Assembly: GCA_002471255.1 (NCBI GenBank)
Contig: DKPP01000001.1
Location: forward strand, 175,267-239,266
Direction: 5' to 3'
DNA from: Akkermansiaceae bacterium UBA7331
GTDB taxonomy: Bacteria > Verrucomicrobiota > Verrucomicrobiia > Verrucomicrobiales > Akkermansiaceae
Length of the DNA: 64,000 bases
Shown: positions 26,336 through 35,777 of the stretch, one piece after another
How the letters are laid out: each line of letters begins with the position of its first letter
Numbering within the stretch: position 1 is the first letter of the stretch
Program-made: the position numbers and the translations under genes
Notes under the pieces: generated by a model
What the model saw: the letters and a program-made list of their open reading frames with translations, nothing else
Databases searched by the model: none
Told to the model about the DNA's origin: nothing

Positions 26336-27994
26336 TTAGAAGCTGTAACGATAGCCAATGCTGCCATTTACGCTGTTTTGCTTATTGCGGAAATCTGCAT
26401 TTACTTCAGCAAATACGGAATTTCTTTCCGCTACCGGGATCATGACCGATCCACCAAGTTGCAGGGCGGTTTTACCTACTTTGGCACCGCGGATGTTTTG
26501 TGCAAAATCAGGTGTAGCCAAGAATGCGACATTACTTGTTGCGCGATCATCGCCCATATCTTGAGCTACGTTTGCGCGTAATTCGTATGTGCTTTCACGT
26601 CCGAACAAGTTGGATCCTCCCTGTTTGAGCCATCTTGCACCGGCTGCTAGGGTAGTCGTGGTCATTTTTTGCTCACCTACACGTAATCCTGCATTACCGG
26701 CACCGGTTTCATCATAGGAGTCCATTTGAGAATGGGCTACTGAAATGTTAACCAAAGGCTGTAAAATAGATGTCTTATCTTCATTCAAATCAATGGAATA
26801 TGCTAATTCGTACATACCGCCGAAGCCTGAACCATTAGATTTGCCATGTGCTCGATATGAACCATCGCTATGAGAAACAGTACGGTTAAGTTTGCCCTCG
26901 CTCCACATTCCGGTAAGAATCAAGGAATGAGTCCATGCTTTGTTACGGAATTTCCCAAACAAATTCGCATAATACATATCCAGTTTACCATCAGCATAAT
27001 CACTGGCACTTGCTTTCAAATCACCAAAACTGGCAGAAAAGGCAGCGCCAACGGTTAAACGCTCATTTAAATCAATATCGGTACCAATTGTGCCACCCCA
27101 TGTGGTCAATCTGTATCCACTATCCGCTCCCGAGGAACTGAGGTCATTGTAACCGCCTGTACCTTGTGCCCAGAAGTTGAAGTAAGGCATTTCCTCATTG
27201 ATGTATTGTTGGTTTACACCCATGTAAGTCATGCGGTTACGAATCAAACTCATTTGATCTTTTAATGCTTCTTGTTGTGCTAGGCCTAAACTTGTCACAG
27301 TAGAACCACCGGCAGCTTCCATTACGCGGGATGCTTCGGCGTAGTTGCCTAATGTAATGTTATTGGAGATGTTATCAGCCAATGCTCTCAAGTTGGAACC
27401 TACTGATGAAGCAATAGCGGAAGTATTGGCTAAAAGTAATTCTGACACTGCATTAGCATTGTAGCTTTGGGCACCTTTAGCGTAATAATTACCTTCGCGG
27501 CTATTACCGGTAAGGATAATATCTGAGCCGGAAGCACTCAATTTCCAATCATAGATCGTAGAAAGGAATCCCATCAATGGAATTTTACTAGAGTCCGAAA
27601 TTGAAGCGGTACCTGTTTCTCCATTGATTAACACATACTCAAGCTGGTTTGCACCGGATGCTACGATGGATGATGCGTCGTAAGCTTTAACATTAATTTT
27701 AACATTATCACCGATAACGGCTGCTTGTTGTGTGGTCAATGTAGGGGAAACAATTTGTTCCGTATCGGTTGCTCCAAAGAAAATGGTTAATGAAGAACCT
27801 GCTTGCATATTGAGAGATGCGAGTTTTACATCTACGTAATGATTGGTTGACTTAACATTTGTATCATTACTACCAATTTGGAGATGACCATTAGCCTGTA
27901 CTACGGTGTCTCCATATTGAGCTTGTGTTACACCATTTTGCAAAATCAATTTGCCGGATTGTACTTCCAAATCAACATTGGCATTCCCATCCAT
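26336..27994 (-). CDS. autotransporter, C-terminal part with beta-barrel (separated from its passenger by a frameshift)
   Basis: The frame from 27994 encodes 552 residues. About 270 residues of passenger beta-helix come first (GKLILQNGVTQAQYGDT, GHLQIGSND). A canonical type Va autotransporter barrel follows from about EEMPYFNFWAQGTGGYNDL to the terminal GYRYSF, ending in the aromatic residue used for barrel assembly. The apparent ATG lies inside a beta-helix repeat. The frame stays open upstream to about 28090 and continues the gene at 27997-30819, so this is one gene broken by a single-base change. If the break is real, no surface display is expected from this half, since it lacks a signal peptide. 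Confidence 0.85.
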   Translation of the reverse strand: MDGNANVDLEVQSGKLILQNGVTQAQYGDTVVQANGHLQIGSNDTNVKSTNHYVDVKLASLNMQAGSSLTIFFGATDTEQIVSPTLTTQQAAVIGDNVKINVKAYDASSIVASGANQLEYVLINGETGTASISDSSKIPLMGFLSTIYDWKLSASGSDIILTGNSREGNYYAKGAQSYNANAVSELLLANTSAIASSVGSNLRALADNISNNITLGNYAEASRVMEAAGGSTVTSLGLAQQEALKDQMSLIRNRMTYMGVNQQYINEEMPYFNFWAQGTGGYNDLSSSGADSGYRLTTWGGTIGTDIDLNERLTVGAAFSASFGDLKASASDYADGKLDMYYANLFGKFRNKAWTHSLILTGMWSEGKLNRTVSHSDGSYRAHGKSNGSGFGGMYELAYSIDLNEDKTSILQPLVNISVAHSQMDSYDETGAGNAGLRVGEQKMTTTTLAAGARWLKQGGSNLFGRESTYELRANVAQDMGDDRATSNVAFLATPDFAQNIRGAKVGKTALQLGGSVMIPVAERNSVFAEVNADFRNKQNSVNGSIGYRYSF

Positions 27995-27996
27995 TT

Positions 27997-30819
27997 TTAA
28001 TTCTTGGACGGAATTGCCGGTACCGGCAAGAACGATTTTAGAACCATTTGCTCCGGTGAGTGTTCCTTCAAAAATACTATTAGATGCACCAATGTTAAGG
28101 TGTTGCTTCCTAATGTTAGAGTTCCTTCGCCGGCGATACCGCCTACGGACTCATTTTTATCGAGACCCCATTGTCCTGATTGGGCAAGTTTAACAACAGT
28201 TTCAACATTTCCTCTTGTTCCATCAGCGCCAAGTGTGCCGCTGAATGAGCCTCCACCAATGCTAAACTGTCCGTTGACAAGAATGGTTCCTTGTCCTGAT
28301 ACATTTGCATTTAATATCGTATTGGCTGTTGCATTAAGAGCTAAGGTAGCTCCATTTGTAAATGAAATGTCTGTATTGGTGCCTGTGACTAATTCTTTAG
28401 CGGTAAGGGTAAGACCGGCTCCGGATAGAGTCATGTTTGTACCATTACCCATCGTAATATTGCCGGAAATCACAGAATTAACGGTTTGACCTGTCAATGC
28501 CTCGAAACCAAGAGTACCACCGGAAATAGTCACTGCTGACGCCGTAACCGTATTAGCTAAAATTAAACTAAAGTCACCGGTTTTATTGATGGCTGCGCTA
28601 CCGGTAATGGTTCCAAAATATGTGGATGAATCATTCGAGGCGAACCCGCCTTGACTCAATTCTACCGTGAGACTTTCATTATTACCGGTATTGATTACTC
28701 CATCTTTGGAGCCACCTAATCCATTAACTTGTACTGTATTTATTCCTGCTATAGCAATGTCGATAACACCATTGTTGATCACAAATTGTTTGTCTGAAAA
28801 ACCTTTAACATTATTAGAATCTACTAAAAGGCTGTTGCCATCATTTGAGATAATGATTTCATTCGTATTACCAACTTTTGTTAAGGTGACATTACCTCCA
28901 TTTACGCCGGTAATCGTGTATAAGTATTTAAAAGCAGAGTAGGATGAGTTAATGGATAATTGATTGCTCAGATCATTAACATTGAGATCTCCGGACGTAA
29001 CATTTAAGCTGATAGTCGGATCAAGAGTACCATTTAAAATAGTATCGGCTAAAGTATCGGTTAATTTTAATTCCAATATAGAGGAATTATCTACAGTTAC
29101 CGATCCTGCTCCGATAGCCACGCTTCCTGCTCCGTTAACCATATTTGAGTTCAAGCAGATAATGTTGCTACCTGTAAGAGTCATATCACCAACAATACCA
29201 TTGACGGTTGTCACTGTATCATTATTCATACCGGAAGTGATCGTACCGGTAAAACTTCCAATATTACCTAAAGAGATATTAGAAATTACCGTGGAAGCTC
29301 CTGTTTGGTTGATGTTAATGTGCCCAACAAAGTTGCCGGCATTTTGTAAATTACCATTAGTAATATTGATGGTGTTGGCTATGGATTGATTATTTAGATT
29401 CAAAACTGCTGTTTCTCCTAAAAGACTAACAGCGCCTGTACCTAATGATGTAGCCGTATTAGTTTGTACGGTTCCTGATAGAATATCCGTGCCACCACTA
29501 TATGTATTGGCTGCTCCTAAAATGAGAGTTCCGGGGCCTTTGACGATCATCTTTCCTGATGCGGCGATAGGATCCCCTTCGTTTTGAGGGATAGTGCCAT
29601 CGGATATCTGGCTATTTAAAGAAATGGTTACACCAATGCCTGTTCCTTTATTATCGCCTTCCAATGTATGATCTTGTTTTTCGGTGTCAAATATAGTGCC
29701 ATAATCACCAACTAAAGTAATCATACCATTAGCAGCCCATGAATCAAGGGCTCCTATTATACCATTACCAAATCTAAAGACTGAACCGGTAGATGTTCTT
29801 CCTAATCCTTCAGCCCCTATATTAAGTCGTGCTGTTGCAGTGGTATCATATACTTTGGAAGTCAAACCTGTTTCAGCATCACGTACTTCTCCGATTCCTA
29901 GATTAAATATTGAAGTTGTATCCCCGTTTTGGCTATCATCTAAAATACCAACGACATTCATAATACCGGTGCCGGATAAATAAACATCAGCACTGCCATC
30001 TTTTGCCATAGTAAATTTATTAGCTAGTGCATTCACGATCCCTCCGGTGACATTGAGTGTTGGACGGAAAGTACCGCCATTCCATTCAGCTAAATATGAA
30101 GCACCTAATATATTTAATGTGCCTCCATCTACCTTGACATTAACGTATCTATTTTGAGTAGCTTGTGAGCTTAATGAAAAAGCACTATGGATATTCAGAA
30201 TACCTGTACCGGTTAATTGATAGTGATCCTTGTTAGGAGTATTTGTGCCTTCATTACCTAATCGACCAACATTGGTGGTTCCGTCGCTGATTACAACTTG
30301 ACCAGTAGTGATGGCAAAATTGTTATATCCGGTTTTATTCTCATTATATAAATTAAAATCACCATCTATTTTCAATAATGCCGATACTTTTAGTCCTGGA
30401 TTACTGCCGGACATTAAAAAGGTAAAAATACTGCCCGACTGGAAGTGTGAGGCACCTAAATTGATATTGTTGCCCCCCGTTAATTCGATTTCCACTCCGG
30501 ATCCAACTGTCCATTGATGGGATCCTCCCCATATATTCCAAAAAGGAATATTAGTCAGTTTGTAGTTTTCATCAGACGCCGCTCCCTCAGGTTTCATTAT
30601 GATTAATTCATATTGGGGCGTCGTTGCTTGAGGAAATGATGGTGTTTCCGTAGGAATGGCTCCATCAACTAACCAGTTATTAACATTTTGCCAATCAGTA
30701 TCATCAGCCCCTGTCCAAATATATTCAACAGCATGACCTTGAATCGCGGTAAACATAGAAACCCCTGCAATAGAGGTCAACATCCAATTTCGTAAAGATT
30801 TAGGTAAATGGATTTTCAT
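27997..30819 (-). CDS. autotransporter passenger domain, N-terminal part (frameshifted)
   Basis: Starts at the ATG at 30819 with a signal peptide MKIHLPKSLRNWML...IQGHA, very like that of the autotransporter at 60901. About 900 residues of repetitive beta-helix passenger follow. It includes a tryptophan-rich start (EYIWTGADDTDWQNVNNW) and a passenger-associated transport repeat GPGTLILGAANTYSGGTDIL. The genuine frame ends at about 28090; the last 29 or so codons before the stop at 27997 (HLIVFLKEHSPEQM...) are out of frame. Restoring one base joins it to the barrel part and yields a protein of about 1,494 residues. Confidence 0.85.
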   Translation of the reverse strand: MKIHLPKSLRNWMLTSIAGVSMFTAIQGHAVEYIWTGADDTDWQNVNNWLVDGAIPTETPSFPQATTPQYELIIMKPEGAASDENYKLTNIPFWNIWGGSHQWTVGSGVEIELTGGNNINLGASHFQSGSIFTFLMSGSNPGLKVSALLKIDGDFNLYNENKTGYNNFAITTGQVVISDGTTNVGRLGNEGTNTPNKDHYQLTGTGILNIHSAFSLSSQATQNRYVNVKVDGGTLNILGASYLAEWNGGTFRPTLNVTGGIVNALANKFTMAKDGSADVYLSGTGIMNVVGILDDSQNGDTTSIFNLGIGEVRDAETGLTSKVYDTTATARLNIGAEGLGRTSTGSVFRFGNGIIGALDSWAANGMITLVGDYGTIFDTEKQDHTLEGDNKGTGIGVTISLNSQISDGTIPQNEGDPIAASGKMIVKGPGTLILGAANTYSGGTDILSGTVQTNTATSLGTGAVSLLGETAVLNLNNQSIANTINITNGNLQNAGNFVGHININQTGASTVISNISLGNIGSFTGTITSGMNNDTVTTVNGIVGDMTLTGSNIICLNSNMVNGAGSVAIGAGSVTVDNSSILELKLTDTLADTILNGTLDPTISLNVTSGDLNVNDLSNQLSINSSYSAFKYLYTITGVNGGNVTLTKVGNTNEIIISNDGNSLLVDSNNVKGFSDKQFVINNGVIDIAIAGINTVQVNGLGGSKDGVINTGNNESLTVELSQGGFASNDSSTYFGTITGSAAINKTGDFSLILANTVTASAVTISGGTLGFEALTGQTVNSVISGNITMGNGTNMTLSGAGLTLTAKELVTGTNTDISFTNGATLALNATANTILNANVSGQGTILVNGQFSIGGGSFSGTLGADGTRGNVETVVKLAQSGQWGLDKNESVGGIAGEGTLTLGSNTLTLVHLIVFLKEHSPEQMVLKSFLPVPAIPSKN

Positions 30820-31028
30820 AATCAATATAAAAATAAATCAGGTTATTATCATAACATTATCTGTTGAGAAAATGAACAAAATAATCAATTTATCTATATA
30901 TTATTTAAATAATGTTCATAATAAAATATTTATGTGGTTTTTATTTGGTTCTAAAATGTTAGAGATGATGGGGTGTTTCCTATAAAATGGGTGGTAGGAC
31001 ATAAAATAATATTGGCATATTGATAAAA

Positions 31029-31059
31029 AGGCTACGGCATATCATTTATGCCGTAGCCT
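31029..31059 (-). terminator. terminator downstream of the fucosidase gene
   Basis: Twelve-base stem AGGCTACGGCAT (31029-31040) with ATGCCGTAGCCT (31048-31059), followed on the minus strand by TTTTTA. A second small hairpin, TCTCTAG with CTAGAGA, lies at 31071-31088 between it and the stop codon. Confidence 0.88.
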
Positions 31060-31095
31060 CTTAGTAAGAATCTCTAGTTTTCTAGAGAATATGAA

Positions 31096-32868
31096 TTATT
31101 TTTTGATAATGCGCTTACCTTTAACTTTGATGCCTGTAGCAGCCGGATCCATCTTAACGTCTTTGATATGGAAAGTTGTGGTATTGTTTTCCTTATCTTG
31201 AGTCATTTTGATTTCAGCACCACCATCAATAAGGGTAGCTTTAGCCGGAGCTTCAAAGGTGCAAGGAATGGTCAATTCGTTGTTGTTTGGCTTAATGTAA
31301 GCAAACACGTAGGTCTCATCATCACCTTTGCGAGTCAAACGACCCCAGCTTAATTCGATATTAAGAGGGTTAGCGCGAGTGCCATAGATGCCTTCGCCAT
31401 TCTTTTTCATCCAAGCACCGATTTCTTTGAAAAGTTTGGTGCTTTCTGCAGGAATAGAACCATCCGGAGCAGGTCCGATGTTAAGAAGGAAGTTACCACC
31501 ACGGCTAACGGTATCAATCAATTCACGAATCAAGGTTTGGGAAGTTTTCCATTTTTGATTGTCAGCTGAATAGCCCCAGGTGCCATTAAGTGTTTGGCAT
31601 GTTTCCCAGTCACCATTGATGCCTGTAGCAGGAACGTGGTGCTCTGCAGTGGAGTAGTCGCCCTTCCAAGTAGGGGTAACTTTAATACCGCCTTCGCTCA
31701 AATGGTTATCTGAGTGATATAATCTGTTGTTTTGGATAGCATTAGGGTTTTTGTCAAAAAGATTTTTCATCAATTTGGTTGCACCCCAAGCTTTGTCGCC
31801 TTGGAAGTTTGGTTGGCTAAAGTCCCACCATACAAGATCAACCGGTCCATAATTGGATGTAAGTGTATTGAAGATATTATAGAGATAATCTTTATACTTT
31901 TCGTGATTGCCAAATTGGCGCTTACCTTGTTTTTGGGCTTCATAATTACCATGTGGATATGAAATACCGGAACCGGTAGGATCATAATCAGGGTGAGTCC
32001 AATCTAATAACGAGAAATAGTAACCTGTTTTAACTCCATGTTTTCTGCAAGCTTCAGCATATTCTTTAACGATGTCGATGCCTTTAGTTTTTTTGGAGTT
32101 TAGGTCGTATTCTTTGGTGTCGTATAAATTGAAACCTTCGTGGTGACGGCTTGTTAAAACGGTATAAGCGCAACCGGCTTCTTTTGCTAATTTCACCCAT
32201 TCTTCGGCTTTACCGGATTTAGGTGTAAACTTTGGTAAGGCTTCTTTAATATAAGTATCTGCATCAAGACCGGACATTTGCATGATCCATTCTACGCAAC
32301 CATTGTACTTTTTGCCTAAAACTTCACCGCCTAAACCGGAATACAAACCATAGTGGATGAACATACCGAATTTGCCATCACGCCACCATTTCATACGTGC
32401 GTTACGAGCTTCTTCAGTTTCGGGTGGTGCGCCTTCACGAGCTAAGTCGTTAGTGTCGCCCATATCTCCAAGTTTGATTTTTTCAATGAAATCCATGTAT
32501 GCCTTGGAGTTGGCACCACCTTGCATAATACCACCCATTGCCAAACGTTTGGCAGCGTCTTTCATATCAAGTTGCAATTTCAAAGCGTCTTTATATGCGC
32601 GTTTGAAGTTTGCTGGGCAAGTGTCTGGAGTTAGAGCCAAAACTGCTTTAAGTTGTTCGTTACTTTCAGCTTTTTTCAACAACTCAGTTAAGCCCATCAT
32701 TGCCTTACTTAAATCTTCAGGTGTTTTGACGGTATTGAGCTCTTGTGTGGCTGATTTGAATAAATTATTCAAGGTATTAAAGCCTTCTTGATTTGGAGCC
32801 GCGCCATAAGACAGGGACATGCCACAAGCTAAGGCTAGAGCTAATTTAGTAATATTTGTGAATTTCAT
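31096..32868 (-). CDS. secreted alpha-L-fucosidase (GH29)
   Basis: Releases terminal L-fucose from glycans. 590 aa from the ATG at 32868 (MKFTNITKLALALACGMSLSYGAA, a signal peptide). The frame opens 13 codons earlier without support. About 130 mostly helical residues of no known family precede the catalytic domain. The GH29 barrel starts at WWRDGKFGMFIHYGLYSG. SRHHEGFNLYDT and the nucleophile D349 in DLVWWDFSQP are conserved, and RGGNFLLNIGPAPDG closes the barrel. A C-terminal beta domain follows. Linkage specificity cannot be read. Together with the sulfatase and the GHMP-kinase fusion it suggests use of fucosylated, perhaps sulfated, glycans. Confidence 0.94.
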   Translation of the reverse strand: MKFTNITKLALALACGMSLSYGAAPNQEGFNTLNNLFKSATQELNTVKTPEDLSKAMMGLTELLKKAESNEQLKAVLALTPDTCPANFKRAYKDALKLQLDMKDAAKRLAMGGIMQGGANSKAYMDFIEKIKLGDMGDTNDLAREGAPPETEEARNARMKWWRDGKFGMFIHYGLYSGLGGEVLGKKYNGCVEWIMQMSGLDADTYIKEALPKFTPKSGKAEEWVKLAKEAGCAYTVLTSRHHEGFNLYDTKEYDLNSKKTKGIDIVKEYAEACRKHGVKTGYYFSLLDWTHPDYDPTGSGISYPHGNYEAQKQGKRQFGNHEKYKDYLYNIFNTLTSNYGPVDLVWWDFSQPNFQGDKAWGATKLMKNLFDKNPNAIQNNRLYHSDNHLSEGGIKVTPTWKGDYSTAEHHVPATGINGDWETCQTLNGTWGYSADNQKWKTSQTLIRELIDTVSRGGNFLLNIGPAPDGSIPAESTKLFKEIGAWMKKNGEGIYGTRANPLNIELSWGRLTRKGDDETYVFAYIKPNNNELTIPCTFEAPAKATLIDGGAEIKMTQDKENNTTTFHIKDVKMDPAATGIKVKGKRIIKK

Positions 32869-32997
32869 ACAATCGTAACTACATACGTAGAAAAGATAAT
32901 CTATCATGTTATTTGAGTCATTAAATGAAATTCTGTATTTTTTTTAAGAATGATATTTTTACTTGAACAAATTTTTCAAAAAATTTACCAAATAAGT

Positions 32998-34002
32998 ATG
33001 AGAAAATTTTTGTGGGTTATTCCCATAATTTTGTTAATTGGTGGACTAGCTTGGTGGATTTATGAGGATGAATCTGAAAAGCCCATTGATGAGATAAAGT
33101 TATATGGGAATATTGATTTGCGTCAGGTAGATTTAGCTTTTTTATTATCTGAGCGAATTGATCAAGTTCTCGTGGATGAGGGGGATGTGGTAAAGGAAGG
33201 GCAAAAACTAGCATGTTTGGAAACGATTCGTCTACAACAAGCCGTAGATGAGGCTAAGGCGAATGCCACTGCAATGGAGCAGAATTACCTTAGAATTAAG
33301 CATGGTCCGAGACCGGAGGAGATTGATCAAGCTAAATCTAATGTTAATGCAGCAGAGGCAACCTTATCTAATGCTCAAATTCGTAGTAAACGTATGCTTG
33401 CTTTAGTAGCGTCAAATTCGGTTTCCAAACAAGAAGCTGATGATGCTCAAGCAAATGAGCGAGTAGCTGCCGCCAACTTAGACGTGGCACGCAAACAATT
33501 GGAGTTATTAGAAATAGGTTCTCGCATAGAAGATATCAATCAAGCATTAGCTCAATACCATCAAGCCGTAGCAACTCTCAATATACAGGAGCAACAATTA
33601 AAAGATGCTATTTTATATGCACCATCCGATGCCGTTGTCAGAAATCGGATATTGGAAAAGGGTGATATGGCATCACCTCAAAAACCGGTTTACAATTTAT
33701 CTTTAAACAAGACCAAATGGGTGAGGGCGTATCTTACTGAAAAACAATTAGGACAAGTTCAACCGGGCTTTAAGGCAAAAGTTACTAATGATAGTTTCCC
33801 TAATGATTCATTTAATGGTCATATCGGTTTTATCTCTTCTGTAGCTGAGTTTACACCCAAAAATGTGGAAACGCCCGAATTACGAACCGATTTAGTGTAT
33901 GAAGTGCGTGTTATCGTGGATGATCCGATGAATCGACTAAGATTGGGCGCTCCTGCAACCGTAACCATTTCATTAAACCAAGCCCCGGTAAAACCGGAAT
34001 AA
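32998..34002 (+). CDS. HlyD-family periplasmic adaptor of an ABC exporter (YbhG-like)
   Basis: Links an inner-membrane ABC exporter to the envelope. 334 aa from the ATG at 32998 (MRKFLWVIPIILLIGGLAWW); earlier starts in frame lengthen the cytoplasmic end only. There is one membrane anchor. A split lipoyl-like domain (RIDQVLVDEGDVVKEGQKLACLET and LYAPSDAVVRNRILEKGDMA) flanks a long coiled-coil hairpin with KHGPRPEEIDQAKSNV, characteristic of YbhG-type adaptors. It heads a four-gene operon matching E. coli ybhGFSR in order; the next start is 8 nt away. Confidence 0.93.
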   Translation: MRKFLWVIPIILLIGGLAWWIYEDESEKPIDEIKLYGNIDLRQVDLAFLLSERIDQVLVDEGDVVKEGQKLACLETIRLQQAVDEAKANATAMEQNYLRIKHGPRPEEIDQAKSNVNAAEATLSNAQIRSKRMLALVASNSVSKQEADDAQANERVAAANLDVARKQLELLEIGSRIEDINQALAQYHQAVATLNIQEQQLKDAILYAPSDAVVRNRILEKGDMASPQKPVYNLSLNKTKWVRAYLTEKQLGQVQPGFKAKVTNDSFPNDSFNGHIGFISSVAEFTPKNVETPELRTDLVYEVRVIVDDPMNRLRLGAPATVTISLNQAPVKPE

Positions 34003-34010
34003 AGCAAATA

Positions 34011-35777
34011 ATGGATGATGATACTCATGCGTTAATTGATTGCCGAAATGTTTGTAAAAATTTTACAAACCCGGCCGGAGATTTATTTGCTGCGGTTAAT
34101 GAGGTAAAATTCCAGTTAAATCGAGGTGAAATTGTCGGGCTATTGGGTCCTGACGGTGCCGGTAAAACGACCTTAATTCGGCTATTAACCGGATTGATGA
34201 AGCCTCATTCGGGTAGTATTTCCGTATTAGGTCGAGATTCCGTGAAAAAATCACGGGAAATCCAGGCGATAATCGGTTATATGCCTCAGAAGTTTGGTTT
34301 GTATGAGGATTTGACCGTCATGGAAAACATGGAGCTATACGCTCGTTTACATGGATTGGAAGGTCAAGCTCGTGTTACACGATTTGCTCGCTTGTTGGAA
34401 ATGACAAATTTGGCGAGGTTCACGACTCGTCGAGCAGGTAAATTATCAGGAGGGATGAAGCAGAAATTAGGTTTGTGTTGTTCTTTAGTTTCCAATCCGG
34501 ATTTGATTTTACTTGATGAACCGACTGTGGGCGTTGACCCATTATCGAGAAAAGAACTATGGAGTATCTTAGAAGAGTGTGCCAAGGAAGATCACATGGG
34601 GATACTTGTAAGTACTTCTTACATGGATGAATCGGCGTATTGTTGCCGTACTTTGGTTATGTATGAGGGGCGTTTGCTAATGGATGCCCCTCCTGCCGAT
34701 GTCATTGGCTTAGCTCAAGACATGTGCGAGACATTACATACACCTGCTGATCTAAATGCTCGCCAGTTTCAGAGCCGATTATCTGCCCTTCCTGGGATTA
34801 TTAATGCCACACCACAAGGCAATTTAGTACGTGTAGTTGTTCCTCCTCACCATGAAACGAGGAAGAAATTAGAAAAATTTTCTCCCGAACCCGCCATTCC
34901 TGATTTTTCCGATGGGTTTATGACCTTGTTATCCAAACATATGGATATTTCCTTAAAGGATGCTCCGCTCATGGACATGGGGCAAATCAATAATACCGAT
35001 CGAGATGAGACTGTTATCGACGTACATGATCTGGTCAAAAAATTTGGTGATTTTATCGCTGTTAATCATGTTAGTTTTTCAGTGAAGAGAGGACACGTGT
35101 TTGGCTTGCTTGGGCCAAATGGTGCCGGTAAAAGTACGACATTTAGAATGCTGTGTGGATTATTACCTGCAAGTGGGGGGACTCTGACTGTAGTCGGTGA
35201 AAATTTAAGAACGGCGGCAGCTCGTGCCCGCCGTAAAATTGGGTATGTTTCTCAAAATTACGCTATGTATGGAATGCTCACTGCGCGTCAAAATTTGGAC
35301 TTTTTTGCAGGAGCGTATGGCATGAGGGGCAAGATTAAAATTGATTCTATTTCGCGTGTGGAAAATGAGTTTTCTTTAACGCCCTATATGAATGCTCAAG
35401 CGGCCCATTTGCCCGGAGGGTATAAACAAAGATTAAGTATGGCTTGTAGCCTTTTGCATTCTCCTGAGATTTTGTTCTTAGATGAGCCGACATCCGGTGC
35501 TGACCCATTAGCTAGACGAGATTTTTGGATACGTATCAATGATTTATCGGAGCGGGGTGTTACGGTGATCATCACAACCCACTTTTTGGGCGAAGCGGAG
35601 TTCTGCGATAATATGCTCATTATGATGGATGGTATGATGTTGGCTGAAGGTACTCCTGATGACATCCGTCAATATGCCTCACCTAGACCCGATGGGCAAC
35701 CTGCTGCACTTGAAGATGCTTTTTTAGCGATTACTAAGGCTTATAAAGAAAAAGCCGAGAAAGGAGGAGACTCTTGA
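34011..35777 (+). CDS. tandem ABC ATPase of an export system (YbhF-like)
   Basis: 588 aa holding two nucleotide-binding domains in one chain. NBD1 has Walker A GPDGAGKTT, signature LSGGMKQK and LLDEPTVGVDP. NBD2 has GPNGAGKST, a degenerate signature LPGGYKQR and FLDEPTSGADP. Asp in the first Walker A and Pro in the second signature are also seen in E. coli YbhF as I recall it, so this is a lineage feature rather than decay. It powers the two permeases downstream; its stop overlaps the next start. Likely substrates are drugs or cations, by analogy only. Confidence 0.94.
   Translation: MDDDTHALIDCRNVCKNFTNPAGDLFAAVNEVKFQLNRGEIVGLLGPDGAGKTTLIRLLTGLMKPHSGSISVLGRDSVKKSREIQAIIGYMPQKFGLYEDLTVMENMELYARLHGLEGQARVTRFARLLEMTNLARFTTRRAGKLSGGMKQKLGLCCSLVSNPDLILLDEPTVGVDPLSRKELWSILEECAKEDHMGILVSTSYMDESAYCCRTLVMYEGRLLMDAPPADVIGLAQDMCETLHTPADLNARQFQSRLSALPGIINATPQGNLVRVVVPPHHETRKKLEKFSPEPAIPDFSDGFMTLLSKHMDISLKDAPLMDMGQINNTDRDETVIDVHDLVKKFGDFIAVNHVSFSVKRGHVFGLLGPNGAGKSTTFRMLCGLLPASGGTLTVVGENLRTAAARARRKIGYVSQNYAMYGMLTARQNLDFFAGAYGMRGKIKIDSISRVENEFSLTPYMNAQAAHLPGGYKQRLSMACSLLHSPEILFLDEPTSGADPLARRDFWIRINDLSERGVTVIITTHFLGEAEFCDNMLIMMDGMMLAEGTPDDIRQYASPRPDGQPAALEDAFLAITKAYKEKAEKGGDS

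Noticed and set aside
28004..30517. Several plus-strand open frames of 69-161 codons opposite the autotransporter
   Set aside because: They lie antisense to repetitive passenger sequence whose codon bias keeps the opposite frames open; no start sites, domains or signal peptides. The same holds for the minus-strand frames at 61757-63829.
30900..30913. Palindrome ATTATTTAAATAAT upstream of the first autotransporter
   Set aside because: Composed only of A and T in a very AT-rich gap, so expected by chance.
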